Positions 1 to 11,081 of a stretch of DNA of 29,300 bases are shown here, piece by piece. A program made the translations under genes and the position numbers. The notes below the pieces were generated by a model. The model had not been told where the DNA came from and did not search any database. It saw nothing but the letters and a program-made list of their open reading frames with translations. Source of the DNA: Cytidiella melzeri (lineage: Eukaryota; Basidiomycota; Agaricomycetes; Polyporales; Irpicaceae); the NCBI GenBank assembly GCA_022592445.1, contig JABYQR010000475.1:1-29300 (forward strand), read 5' to 3'. Position 1 is the first letter of the stretch; every line of letters starts with the position of its first letter.

Positions 1-720
1 GCTTGACCCGTTTAGCAGTCCCAGAAGACGTGGCAATGTTGTCCGAGATGCAAGACGCGAGAGCAGGTTTGGCTTTGCTGATCCGGGAGGCTAAAGGAGG
101 CTTGTACGCAGTTGTTGGAGGAGCGGTGTAGTGACGAGTAGCGACGGCCAAGTCGCGGAGGAAGGCGCGCCGTTTTTCGTCCTCGATGGAGAGGCCATCC
201 TTGAGAAGCTGGTACGTGGGGAGGACCTTTCCTTCACAAGAGCAGTAGTCGCGCAGCTTCTGGCAGACGTGCGTTGTTAGGTGGGAGCGGAGTTCAGCGT
301 CGTCCATAAATTTGGCGGTGTCGGTGAGCAGTGTGTTGGTACGTTTGAGGTGTTCCACCCAGCTGTCGAAGCAGTCGTTGTTGTTCATAAATGCCTGCTT
401 GATTTGGACCTTGATCTTGTCAGACCAGTTCCGTTTGAACCAGCGCGCGCGGAACTCGTTCAAAAAATCCTTGAACGTCATGAACTGTAGGCGCTTCTTA
501 TGAGTGAAATACCATGTAGCTATCAGAGGATCTGCGAAAGAGGGACAAACGGTGGTAACCTTCTTGTCCGCGTTGGTCTTCTTCGCGTTGAAGAAGAATC
601 TGCAAAGAATTTGGAACGAGAGCCAAGTTTCCGGAGTGACCGTACCTGCCGTCAAGACGGGGGGGTCTTGTTCGTGGTGTTATTAATGACTGTTGCGAGC
701 TGGGCTTTGTCGGACTGCAT
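1..720 (-). pseudogene. retrotransposon gag-like protein, broken and truncated by window edge
   Basis: Read on the minus strand, an open frame runs from the left edge up to about 679. It carries the basidiomycete gag core: a VTPETW segment, then FADPLIATWYFTHK, FKDFLNEFRARW and a long helical region with TNTLLTDTAKFMDDAELRSH. This is the capsid-like domain of LTR-retrotransposon Gag, which packages element RNA in cytoplasmic particles. A methionine at 720 (MQSDKAQLAT) starts a frame that reaches a stop at 652-654, just after a run of seven G (plus strand, 659-665). The capsid frame continues from that run one base out of register, so the reading frame is broken there. Any zinc knuckle and pol would lie beyond position 1. 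This copy is distinct from the chromovirus at the right edge, since the two are 25 kb apart and each runs off a different end. Host genes close exactly, so decay is likelier than sequencing error, but a homopolymer error is possible. Confidence 0.8.
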
Positions 721-1030
721 GGTGGGCGGCGAGTGGTATGTTACGTAACAATAGTCGTCTTCTGAGTCGGTCGAAGATGTCAATGGTGAAGATGGAGTGA
801 AAGGTGGAGGCGGTGAGGTGGGAGGAGTGGGTGTTCAACCGTGAGAAGACGGTGGGGAGGGTTTGCGAGTAGGTGGGGATTAGGTGGTGAAGGAACACTG
901 GAGTCTGCGTTGATGAGGTCTGTAACCAGTGATTGTCCGGTGTGACCATCGGAGGTATGAACCAGTACGTAGCCTGATCCGTTGAGACTATCCGATGGTT
1001 GATCTATGTTGGGCAGTGTCGTGGTGTTGC
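721..1030 (-). pseudogene. degraded 5' part of the gag region
   Basis: Upstream of the gag methionine (minus strand) the frame stays open through a proline/serine/acidic stretch (SPPPPFTPSSPLTSSTDSED) back to a stop near 838. A second frame, open from about 1020 to 790, reads NGSGYVLVHTSDGHTGQSLV and then a proline-rich tail. The two look like pieces of one gag N-terminus separated by an indel. No initiator methionine is left in the first piece. This is inference from composition; no domain is recognisable here. Confidence 0.4.
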
Positions 1031-1576
1031 TAAGCCCTTAGGGAAGGTCTTCGTCTGCAAAAGGTAGGGTACTGAAGGCTTCCTGCGTTCTTCGCGATGC
1101 GGAGTGTGTAGTAGCCAGTCTGGACAAGGGCGGCTAAGGAAGCAAGGTGGACAAAAGCGATGGGCGACAGGAGGTAGACGACAGGCAGTGAATGGCAGGC
1201 AGTAGATGGTAGACGGTTGACGGTGTACAGTTGACGGGACGGCTGTTTCGTGTGGTGTTCAAAAAAAAGTGGAAACCTGCGGCAGCGGGAAACACTCGAA
1301 AGAACAAGCACGAGATATATTAAAAGACTTCAACGTCAGGACGAAAGGAATCAGTTTAGTGTACAGTAGGATAGTGATATATTGTACCTTCCACGTCGGG
1401 ACAAAAGGAATGAAGTCCATCGACGCTGAAGGCGATGAGGTTTTCATACGTAATCAGAGCAAACGGCGGGGACGAATAAGAATGTGGGAAAAGAGATGAA
1501 GATGTTTTACAAAAGCTGATTGTCCAAAACCGGAAACTGTATTTGTTGTAACCCATGGCCAGGGTTACAGATACAG
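1031..1576. other. non-coding stretch with a repeated AT-rich promoter-like motif
   Basis: No supported gene. It lies upstream of the gag remnant and downstream of the small minus-strand gene. 1140-1250 is a simple, degenerate array of GGCAG/GTAGAC/GTTGAC words. 1314-1351 and 1376-1411 are imperfect direct repeats sharing GATATATT and then ACGTCxGGACxAAAGGAAT. Read on the minus strand these could be promoter repeats of the retroelement. I could not define LTR ends or a primer-binding site. Confidence 0.4.
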
Positions 1577-2068
1577 CTAATTCAAAGTACAATTATACAG
1601 CGCGAGCTGCCCCTGCAATTCCATCCAAATATCCCTGCGAATCTCCTCGCGCGTACATGCAGCTACAAATTCAGGTAGGAATTTCTGTGCTGGGCCAGGG
1701 GCACACTTCGGCTTGAAGCGCGCCATCCAGGAGTCGAGGAAACTGCCTTCAAAAGGAATGCCGGTGTTCCAATCAGGCCAGTTGGAGCCAGCAGGGAACT
1801 CGGGATAGGTGCCGACGAACGCCATCCAGTATAGCGAAACACCCCACGACCACTGGGGATGTGTCCGGTCCAAGACGGTGGTGAGGAGCCAACACTCGAC
1901 GCTGTTGAGGAGCGAGTCCCAGGATGCAAACGACTCGCAGTTGAAATGCTTGAGGGTGGTTGCAAACGTAAGCGGGTAGTCGGTCTGCTGTGCTGAACGT
2001 GTGAGGTGCATGTCGCTCGACGCAAGGCGCAATGTACTTACTGGTGGGGAGGGTGACCGCGAAGTCAT
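1577..2068 (-). CDS. small hypothetical protein
   Basis: The model is complement(join(1577..1987,2042..2068)), 145 residues. The unspliced frame is also open, but GTAAGT at 2041-2036 and CACAG ending at 1988 define a 54-nt intron of the size usual in this window. The protein is rich in Trp and aromatic residues (SWGVSLYWMAFVG, WPDWNTGIPFEGSFLDSWMARF) and ends with a helical segment, CTREEIRRDIWMELQGQL. No signal peptide or membrane segment is evident. I do not recognise the family, and no function is proposed. It is divergently arranged with RRP17, with about 300 bp between start codons. The intron length is a multiple of three with no stop, so an 18-residue-longer isoform is possible. Confidence 0.6.
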   Translation of the reverse strand: MTSRSPSPPVSTLRLASSDMHLTRSAQQTDYPLTFATTLKHFNCESFASWDSLLNSVECWLLTTVLDRTHPQWSWGVSLYWMAFVGTYPEFPAGSNWPDWNTGIPFEGSFLDSWMARFKPKCAPGPAQKFLPEFVAACTREEIRRDIWMELQGQLALYNCTLN

Positions 2069-2372
2069 ACTAATTGGCCTCTTTGCCTTTCACCTTTGCG
2101 GGGCGTACTGTTGCCGTGAGAAATCTAGCAGCCTCAGGAGGCACTGCGACTGTGACTGTGAGGGGCTGTGAGAATGTCAGTGTTCAAGCAAAGCCTGAAT
2201 ATCGTAGAGGGCTTACCACTGAGTCCAATGCGCTCGATAAGCCGTGGATTTTGATCCATAAGGGAACACGACGGAAGTTGACAACCCCTTTGCCGTGTTG
2301 GTGCGCGCCAAATGTCAACTTTTCGTGTGATCTCAACCTGACCACACCCACACCTTTCAGCCTTTGGAAACC
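2069..2372. promoter_or_regulatory. shared intergenic region between the small hypothetical gene and RRP17
   Basis: About 300 bp separate two divergent start codons, so both promoters must lie here or overlap the genes. No convincing TATA box is seen. A pyrimidine-rich stretch (2340-2372) directly precedes the RRP17 start codon. The open frames crossing this stretch on both strands match no protein I recognise. Confidence 0.5.
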
Positions 2373-3264
2373 ATGTCGCACTCGTCAAATCTATCAGTCC
2401 TCACCAAATCCCACAACATCATCGCTGCCAAAAAGCGTGCACGGAAGGACCAGGTCAAGGAAGTGCTGTTTGACGAGACCGCCCGGAGGTAAATTGCCTA
2501 CCGCTTTTCTGTGACCGTTGGGGTTTCCGGCCTGAGATGTGTACAGAGAATACTTGACGGGGTTTCATAAACGGAATGTACAGAAGAAGGAGGCAAAGAA
2601 GAAGAACGCTATAGAGAGGGAGAAGCAGCAGCGGCTTGAGACGAGGAGAGAGGTACGTGTGGTCTTCTCACATCCCAGTTTTGTTCTGGTGTCTTTCTTA
2701 CCGTAACCCTGGCAGCATAGAAAATTGCTTGCAGAACAAGCGACCAAGAATTATCGGGAGGTGGAGAAGGCGTACGGGGCACAAATGAGCGGTAAGCACT
2801 GCCAAAAAAAACACCTCCTGCACGGTGAGCTGACGACAACTCTGGTGATAGACGATGAAGACGCAGACTGGGATGGCATATCTGACAAAGGTAAGGGAAG
2901 AGCAGCGGAACACGAGGAAGAGTACGAGGGCGAGGAGCAGCTAGCCACCGTCACAGTGGTCGAAGACTTCGATCCAGAATCTCTTATTCATGGACCTTCG
3001 CGGCACGCACACAGCTTGAACAACAGCGAAGACACGCAAAGCCCCCAACCTTCGACATCGTCGGCAAAGCCGTCACGGATTACTACGACAGACTTGAAGA
3101 AAACGCAGTCCAAGACGGCCGCGAAAGCCAAACCTGCAAAGTATCAGACAAACGCTGCGAGGAAGGCGGATAGGTCAAAGCAGCTGAAGCGCAAGACTGA
3201 GAAAGCTCAACGAGCAGGTGGAAAGGCGGCAAGAAAAGCGGGAAGCGGACGGGGGAAACGATGA
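2373..3264 (+). CDS. RRP17: ribosomal RNA-processing protein 17 (NOL12/Nop25 family)
   Basis: The model is join(2373..2488,2547..2652,2716..2791,2852..3264), 236 residues, with all phases closing. The N-terminal third has the family signature: VLFDETARREYLTGFHKRN, then a long basic coiled coil of KKEAKKKNAIEREKQQRLE type and EQATKNYREVEKAYG. Next come an acidic DDEDADWDG segment and a Lys/Ala-rich tail ending GRGKR, probably a nucleolar targeting tail. In yeast, Rrp17 acts in the nucleolus on pre-60S ribosome maturation and 5' end processing of 5.8S/25S rRNA. The third intron (60 nt, GTAAGC to GATAG, branch-like CTGAC) has no in-frame stop, so retention would add 20 residues. The gene converges on the methyltransferase with only 49 bp between stop codons. 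Confidence 0.88.
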
Positions 3265-3313
3265 GTGACAAATTCCTCCCACTGTTTCTCGTGCATAGCT
3301 CGTCTATTGGTTG

Positions 3314-4457
3314 TTACGGGTGTATTACTTTCTTCCACCCTACCCACATCGCATACGGACCTTCCATCAGCTCCTCGACATGCCAGATCTCCCATGCACC
3401 GTCACCAGCCGCCAACCACAACTCTAGAAACTCACGCATGACATCCTCCTGTCTCAATTCTGCTAGGACCAGCACGGCAGTCTGCTCAGATGTGGCTAGG
3501 TGATCTATGGTTTCTACCAGCGCGGGGAGCAAGGAAGGGTGATAGATGCAGTCGACGACGAGGAGCAGGTCGACGGGTGAATAGCAGAACGCAGTACGCC
3601 GGGTGGAGGGAGAGCTGTGCATGAGAGCGACCCAGTCCAGTGCCTCTGCAGTCACGTTGGATGATGCCGTGGAAGAGGGAGACCGATGGTTGAGGATAAG
3701 GTTCTTGGCAATAAGCGGTATGAGCTCTTCGATGTCTGTAGCTGTGTATTGCCGTACCAGGGATGAGATCACGATTGCAAGTAAACCTGTGCCAGCCCTT
3801 CAACGAAGAACTGCCTCAGTATGCCCTGCGCCGTTTGCTCTTCGACAGACTTACCCTAGTTCTAGGACATGTCCGTCAGCTAGTCGAGCAGGATCAAGCA
3901 GAGCGGCGGGAGAGGTCGATGTCTCTTTCAGAACATACTGAGCGAAATCAGCACTGTGGTCGTTATGATCAGTACACCGCGACGACGAGAATATTCGTCG
4001 GCGTACCTTGCTTTCCACAGCACACTCCCTGTGTCGCCTTTGCGGCTCCTCAGCGCAGTCTTGTCTTGCGCAAGTAGCACCTCTATCGTCTTTTGCTCTA
4101 CATCTGACTGCAGCCTTCTCCCCTTCTTCTTACGCGAGGTATTACTGGCTTGGCCTTTCGTTCTTGGAGAGGGAACTACAAACTCGAGCGTGAGCACATC
4201 CTTGTGATTATCTATGTATCCCAGCCCTCGAAAGCCATCTTCTTCAGTACGTCGTGCGTTTTTGGAAGCCAGGGCAGTGTAGAGCAGGAATATCTAACCA
4301 GTCGCGGGTTTTTTTTTTTACAATTTGAGATGCAAACAATGTACTGTGACTTTTGACGACTGTGCCGAACCTCTTCATCCGCGTCGGTGACAAGAGTTGA
4401 TCCTGCAGGTAGACGGCATGGTCCACGAGATACATATGCTGGAATGTCGGTTTCCAT
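3314..4457 (-). CDS. RKM5: class I SAM-dependent protein-lysine methyltransferase, METTL21/RKM5-like
   Basis: The model is complement(join(3314..3797,3855..3953,4007..4293,4371..4457)), 318 residues, total length divisible by three. Visible motifs in order: QDKTALRSRKGDTGSVLWKA, the usual entry to the family-16 methyltransferase fold; motif I HVLELGAGTGLLA, rejoined across a 57-nt intron and binding S-adenosylmethionine; a post-I acidic ATDIEELIP; and the DLLLVVDCIYHPS segment matching the (D/E)xxY-type active-site region of METTL21 enzymes. Yeast Rkm5 monomethylates a lysine of ribosomal protein L1; that substrate is inference here. The final exon starts at an AAG acceptor, and the first donor (GTTCGG) is weak. 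The start lies 166 bp from the divergent BOS1 start. Family confidence is high; the exact RKM5 orthology is moderate. Confidence 0.8.
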
Positions 4458-4623
4458 TGACCGATTTGACAAGAGCGTGAGCGTGAGGGACAAGAGCAAG
4501 AAATGAATTTGAAAGAATCTAAGTCGTCCCGAGTATTTCCTCATTTGGAATCCCCCGCCACACCACGTCTACAACCGTGTCTCCTGCAGGCTTTCCTCCA
4601 ATTCCCGTCAAGTACACTCAGCC
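4458..4623. promoter_or_regulatory. bidirectional promoter between the methyltransferase and BOS1
   Basis: Only 166 bp separate the two divergent start codons, so the promoters must overlap. The plus-strand side is pyrimidine-rich before the BOS1 start (CTTTCCTCCAATTCCCGTC). No TATA box is seen. Confidence 0.6.
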
Positions 4624-5663
4624 ATGAACTCGCTATATACACTCGGAGTCCGTCAAACAAACTCAATACAAGCTGACCTCGAACGTCTGCGAAATGGGGA
4701 CACGTCTGCTGCGCTGCTAGGTCTGCATCACACCGCTCTTTGTGAACTTGGTTGCAAACTTTTCGATCCGGGAAGTCAAAATAAACCAGCCGTTTTTTCA
4801 ATCCTTGTTTGCGTGCTTTTGTGATGATGTGGGTCTAACGTATGGCTAGGGCAGATATCTGCATCTCTGGCAGCTATGAACCGGACAGTAGACGACTACG
4901 ACTCTATGGCGAAAAGGGAAATGATGAAGGCGAAGCAGGAGAAGGCAATGATGTGAGTAGTCGTTTTGTTTTTGTTATGCTCTTTTACTTGATATCATTC
5001 TTTGTGTTGGGGCTATGTAGGCGTGTGCAGAAGTTCAGAGCTGACTACGCGGACTTACGGACTCAGTTTGAGAAGATAAAGGGCGAGGTGCGTGTTCTAT
5101 AGGCATTATAATCTAGCCAACCACTTGACTGACACTTGCATGTGTGCAGAAAGAGGCCTCGTTAAGGTCTGAACTATTCGGAGGCTCGTCCTCTATAACA
5201 CCTCTCTCTCCTACCCCAGGAGACTCGCGACGACGATATCTCGGCAACCAACAACAACAACAACCCTCTGAACTTTCCGAATCTCCATTCCGTGGTCCTA
5301 CACCGATACCATCGTCGAACCTCAGAGAAGACTACGCGCTCCGCGAGCACAGTTTCATCCAGAACACAGACTCACGTCTCGATGACTTCTTGTCACAAGG
5401 ACGCGCGATATACGAAGACCTGGTCGAGCAACGGAACGTGATGAAAGGGACGCAAAGGCGTCTGCTCGATGCCGCGAACACGCTCGGGTTAAGCAGAGAT
5501 GTCATTGGCTGGATCGAAAGACGAAGGTTGTTTATTCTCATCTGGCGTGTCTTTGATTGCTAACGTCCCCCTTCTACTCAGTACGCAAGACATGTATATC
5601 TTTGTTGCTGGAGCCATCTTTACGTTCTTTTGTTTCTTTGCGATTTGGTACTACTTGGGTTGA
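4624..5663 (+). CDS. BOS1: Qb-SNARE BOS1 (membrin/GOSR2 family)
   Basis: The model is join(4624..4720,4850..4952,5021..5087,5150..5526,5582..5663), 241 residues. The N-terminal helical region reads NSLYTLGVRQTNSIQADLE, ISASLAAMNRTVDDYDSMAK and RVQKFRADYADLRTQFEK. A flexible Ser/Pro/Gln linker (residues roughly 95-140, with NQQQQQP) follows. The SNARE helix runs from about 145 to 212 (TDSRLDDFLSQGRAIYEDLV, then EQR, the likely zero-layer glutamine). One C-terminal anchor of about 20 residues (MYIFVAGAIFTFFCFFAIWY) ends two residues before the stop. In yeast, Bos1 pairs with Sed5, Bet1 and Sec22 for ER-to-Golgi vesicle fusion. The short last exon (82 nt) encodes only the anchor. The gene converges on the P5B ATPase gene with 197 bp between stops. 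Confidence 0.9.
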
Positions 5664-5860
5664 AGCTTGTGTTTGTCGCTGTGAACCTTGCGTTGCCTTA
5701 CCTTATAACAGCCTCTTGCTACTCACACCATCACGTCAAATTTGACCAATCCTTTCGTGACGCCTCAGGTCGTATCATTGGTGAGCGTATCATATGCTGG
5801 CCGCAAACATACAACCATGGTATCTAAAGCAATGAAAATAAGTACGTATATACCGGTTCG

Positions 5861-8800
5861 TCATCGCATTCCACCCTCTACGATCTTATACGTCTTCCCG
5901 TCCTTTACGCGATGCTTGCCTCGCAGGTTCAGAATATACCCAACCACCTGCGAGACTGCTTGTGCTCCCCACCGCTCGAAAGCCAAAGAAAGAACGACGT
6001 TGATAACGACGGCGAATAGCAGCGTCGTGCGCCCGGAGAACGGAAGATCTTCGAGTTCCAGAACACTCGCAATAAAAGGGGGCGGTACGAGTAGTACAAG
6101 AACGTTGAACAATGTGAGGCTCCCGATAGACACCATCAGCCACACTGCGACAAGAAAAGACAAGTTCAGCTTTGTCTCAGCTCGACGAATTGATTTGCTC
6201 CGCACGTACCATTAGTCCACATGGGCCGTCTGTACGGAGGACCAATGCTGAACACAGCAGCTACCAGAATGTACTGGAAACATGAAACCAAGAAGAGCGC
6301 CGAGTTTTCAAAGTTGCGTGCTGCGAGCTTCCCGTCATCGTCGTCGGGATTTTTCCTCTCTGGCGAAGAATACCTTAGATAACCCTGAGTCCCTTGTGCA
6401 TCACTATATTCAGTCACACTTACCATGGCTGCCTGCGCACCCAGTAATATGCCCAAAATTGGACGGCACCGGTTATTAGCACCTGTCCAAAGATGCTGGA
6501 TAGGACTTTCTTGGAGACTAGGCTGGCCGTCGGTCCTTTGGGATAAATTCTTGGGAATGGTAGAGTGCGTCCCACTGCAGTGCTTCAATATGACATGTCA
6601 ACAGTATGACACGACCACTCACTTGTGACGGCTATAGGTATAATGATAAATAGATCGATGTATAGGAACTGTCCGAGCCGTCAGCAGGCAAAATTGAACA
6701 AGACATGACTTGATTCACCTGGAAGTCGCCTAGCGAGGAAGCAAACGAGTAAAGCAAGGTGATTGTGGTGAACTGGATCAACGAATACAACGCCCTGTTT
6801 ACCCACTTGAGCTCCAAGATGAATTCTGTCAACTTTCAGTTACTCACATATATTTGAAGCAACTGAAACTAGTGACCAAGGCCGCCCTGCCTTCCTTGAT
6901 CACCTCCAAGACGCAACTGATATCTGGAGTACGACTCGTGAAAGGTGCGGCAACGGAGGCCTCAGCCTCGGAAAGGGACAGCCCAACATCAGCAGCCTTG
7001 AGTGCCGCACAGTCGTTTGCCCCGTCACCGCACATGAGCACAGTATAGCCGAGGCCTTGTAATCGCTCGACCACTTCGTTCTTTTCATCCGGAGACATTC
7101 GAGCGAAAACTTGCGCCTTCACGAGCATCTTGGCAACGTGTATACTCAGCTCAGGTAAGTTAAGGGTGTGTATATCGACCTACTCGTTGTAGTGTCTCTG
7201 AAGGAGCATGATTAATCATCCAACGGAATACGTCTCCAGAGATGGCCAGAGCATAATCTTGATATTCGACGCTATCAGACTCAACCGTATGATGGGCGGG
7301 TGGAGACGTAGGCCTGAGACTGTAGTCATCTAGCTTCCAGCCTGGCTCATCCATGCAGGACCATACGAGTTTTGACATAGGAATATCAGGACCGCCTATC
7401 ACAAAATTAGCCATGCTCGAGCTACAATTTGAAAACGTTACCTCTGACGAAAGTTGGGGAAAAGATATGCGCAGCCGGATTTACAAGCCCGCATTCTCGA
7501 GCGACACTGACGGCGGTCAGCGGGTTGTCACCCGTGATCATTCGACACACGAGGTGAGCAGCGCGCAGCGCTTGAATAGCAGGTGTGGTCCCTGGCTTCA
7601 GCTTGTTCTCAAAGATGATGAGACCAAGAAACTTGAGTCCAGACTCCGCTTGCTCCCTGAAAGCCGATGAGTGCCGTAGTAAGGTGAGGGGTACAAGTCA
7701 ACTCACCGTTTCATCTTCTGCGCTTTCAACCAGGTTAAGCCTTCGATGCTTTTACCGGCCATGGCTATTACACGATAGCCTCGCTTCGTGTAATATGCCA
7801 AGAGGTCGTCATAGTCATCCGGAACTATGATGCGTCAAATTCCATGGGACTAGGGACTAGTAGTGACGACTTACAAGAGTCTTTGTCGCAAATTTCTCCC
7901 ATCACTTCCGGGGCTCCTTTCACGTAGACTTCCATGCTGGAACTTTTCAGTCTCTTGACTATGACGCTCATGCGCCTCAACGCGGAGACAAACTCGAACG
8001 TCCGAATGACGCCTAGCTCTAAGAAATGTGCATGCTACGGGAGCTCAGTGTCTGTTTCAGTAGCTTTGATGAAGATGCTCACTCGTGCCGAGCCCCTTAA
8101 GGCATCTTCGACGCGGAATGAAGCTGACCCAGGTGGACGTACCACTACCTGCACAAGCGACGCAGGTTTATCGCCCGTAGCACGACTTTTAACCACGCCG
8201 CCAGATGCGATTTGGCCCTCTTCCAGTGCCCACTTCGTGAACTCGAACATCTTCACGTCCAGCGGATCACCAATAATGTCGCCGCCCACCATCTTCAGCG
8301 AATGACAAGTGGCCAACGCGTACAGAAAGTTGGCTTTGTCGTTACTTGCAGGCATATCCCGAACATCCTCCAATAGCTCCCCAAACCTATGAACGTTCCT
8401 CTCCAAGGCGCGAACACCAAGGATATCGAGACCGTCTTCCGTCAGCGTACCGGTCTTGTCAAAGCAGCACACGTTGATCCTTCCGCCAACGTTAACTCGG
8501 CTTGGAGAAATACAGAAGATTCCAAGCTTGCGAAGCCGCCCAATCGCGAAGCTGGTGCCAATGGACAAGGTAGCCGGGAGCGCAGGTGGCACGACGACCG
8601 TAATGAGGTCAAGAGCTCTTAACATGATAGTATGCCACTTGATCTGCGAAAAGCGATGGGTGGAATGTCATAACAACGAATAGAAAACTACTTACTCCGA
8701 GACGGACAAACTGCACCGCACTGGCACAGAATCCAACACCTGCCAGGCCGGCGAGTACCAGGATGAATCGGATGGAGTCCCGGTAAAATTTGAAACCAAT

Positions 8801-11081
8801 GGGTTTCGGGAACAACATGGATCGGACGAGTGCGCCTTTCGTCGTGCTGAAGCCTTTGGAATAGTCAGACCAAGCAATGGCAATCGACGAGAACACATAC
8901 CTCCTCGGACAACCAAAGCCAACGCAGGCGACGCCATCGAACCATCAGTGGCAACACTTCCCCTTATCCGAACTATACGAGTGCCAGCATAGAGGAAACT
9001 TTTTGAGGTGTCACCGACGACATCTTTGCTATCTTTCCATCGCTGCATATCACTGTCTTTGATTGGAACCTTACTTACTGGTATACTTTCGCCAGTCAGC
9101 ATGCTCTCGTTGACGATTGCGTCGCCAGCCAGGAGGAACAGGTCCGCGGGAAAGACATTGAGCGGTGGGTTGAGAAGATTAACTATGTCGCCTGGCACCA
9201 GTTCAGCGGAGTCGCATTCTCGCCCTTAAAGGTGTCAAGAGAGTGATAGCAGGAGAGCTACGAACTTCTTACATGTGCCGTCTCTGTAGACGTTCACCGG
9301 GCAGGAAAACCTAGACATCTCGCGCATACGAGCGATGGTCTAACAACGACCGTCGGTATTGCATCCCCAATTGCAATAACGGACTCACCTTCTTCGTCTC
9401 AAGCAATGTCGTGATAATACTGATGGCGGATATGAGCGCGATGCAAAACGCATAGTAATAATAGTCGTCGAGCGACCACAATATTATACTAGCAATTTGA
9501 AACACGTAGAATGGATGGATGACCTGTAAATAGGTGTTGACTTTTGACGTACGGCTGCAAATCAATAGCACTGACCTCGTCGATAAGCAGGGAGACAGTG
9601 GATTTTCCCTCGATGTCAATGACGTTGGCACCGAACAGAGTGAGACGCTGTTTCTGGACCTCTTTGGATAGCCCGTGACCAACTGCTTGAGTCCCGGTCC
9701 ACGAATTGTCTCGCCAATCCCTGTAAGCGAGTCAAGTTTTGGAGTAGTTTTGCCTTGTTCATTACTGACCTGACCATGCTAAATAACCCTGTTCGAGGAT
9801 CCAAGGCAAACCTTGCGTAGCGGTAGTCAACCACAGATAGAGTTTGCAGTATGTTGGGATCTGCGTCGCCGTTGAGACCGGTGCGAGAGGATACACGAGA
9901 TAGCGGATCCACTTGTGCAGGAAATACCGTCGTTATATGGAATGGGTACTCAAGCGTACGAATAGGAAACAAGGCAATATCCCTGTATGCGGACTTCGGT
10001 CTCGTTACGGACATTGTTTTGAACTCAAAAAGCGCAGACGAACCTCTATGACAATGAAGCCGTGCTGTAGAGCTTTGAATGCTTTCTCCTTCGCGACCCA
10101 ACGGAGCCATAGACGAGGGAACCAGTGCCCCAGTAGTCCCAGGATACCGAATGACAACACGCAGCACAAACGCCATAACCATTGCCTGATTAAAATGGTT
10201 TCATATCCCACGAATCGAACGTGAGCATCCTCTTCCTCAAGGAACAGCGTTTGCCTGCTAGGTGGGCCAGGTGGTGGCGGTTCCAGTAAATCCAATTCGC
10301 CCATGTCTATTCGAGCTTCGTCGCCGAATATGGGATCGCCCGACATAACATGAAGAGCAAGTCCCGGTGACGAAGGATAAGAGCCTTCGTCCATGGAGCG
10401 GTAGTCCACAGAGTCACGGTCGCCGGATGCGAGTGAGGCTATGTCAGACTCGTCTTCTTCCTCAGAGGCGTAACCCCATCGCTCATCCTCTTCTCCGCTC
10501 TCGATAGCATGTTCTGACCCAGCATCAGAGCGTCTACTAGAGCTCCTACGAAGCAGTCTAGACCTTGACGACCTGCTCGACAGCGAGGGACGCCTGCTGC
10601 GCGTAGGTGACTCCGATAACGGTGCCGCTCTTCCAAACATCTGTGCGAGATTCCCGAACATAGTGGACTTGGGGGGCGGAGAAGGCGATTTTCGCCTAGA
10701 GCGTCTGAGCATACCATACTCGTCTTCATCATCCTCACCGTCAAATTCGCCTTGTTCTCCATCTTCCGTAGCTGCGAGGGAGACTTGGCTGCTTCTTCGG
10801 CTGTCCCGACTCATTCGTCTACTCGACCGTGACCCTGGTCTCCCAAGGTCCTCACTACCTCGTCGGCTTCTCCGGCCGTCGCTGCTTCTCCTCCCATGCT
10901 CAGACAGAGACATACGGGAAACGCTGCTGGGATTCACAGAGTGACCCGGTCCATCGTACATATTGCCTTCTCCGTCGTCATGCTGGGAGTCTCTGTATGA
11001 GCGTCGATTGCTGTCAAGTGCATGCTGAATGTCGATTGCTGATGCGCCCTCTGTGTAGTCATATCCTCGCGACGAGGACAT
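5861..11081 (-). CDS. YPK9: P5B-type transporting ATPase (YPK9/ATP13A2 family)
   Basis: Eighteen exons give 1452 residues: complement(join(5861..6144,6210..6373,6424..6574,6623..6668,6719..6794,6848..7128,7184..7395,7442..7656,7707..7824,7875..8034,8083..8643,8696..8853,8901..9224,9273..9339,9389..9523,9576..9720,9770..9993,10044..11081)). Every phase closes. The first 250 or so residues are Ser/Arg-rich and acidic, and probably a cytosolic, phosphorylated tail. The P5-type membrane-embedding segment follows ([16 protein letters not shown]). Then come the actuator TGES (about 580), the P5B-diagnostic VVPPALPAT in M4 (about 715-723), the phosphorylated Asp in FDKTGTLT (about 759), MITGDN (about 1018-1022) and GDGANDC (1153-1159). 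Family members sit in vacuole/lysosome membranes; ATP13A2 exports polyamines and Ypk9 confers metal tolerance. Introns are 46-65 nt. The start at 11081 is chosen because residues upstream in frame do not resemble the family. Confidence 0.93.
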
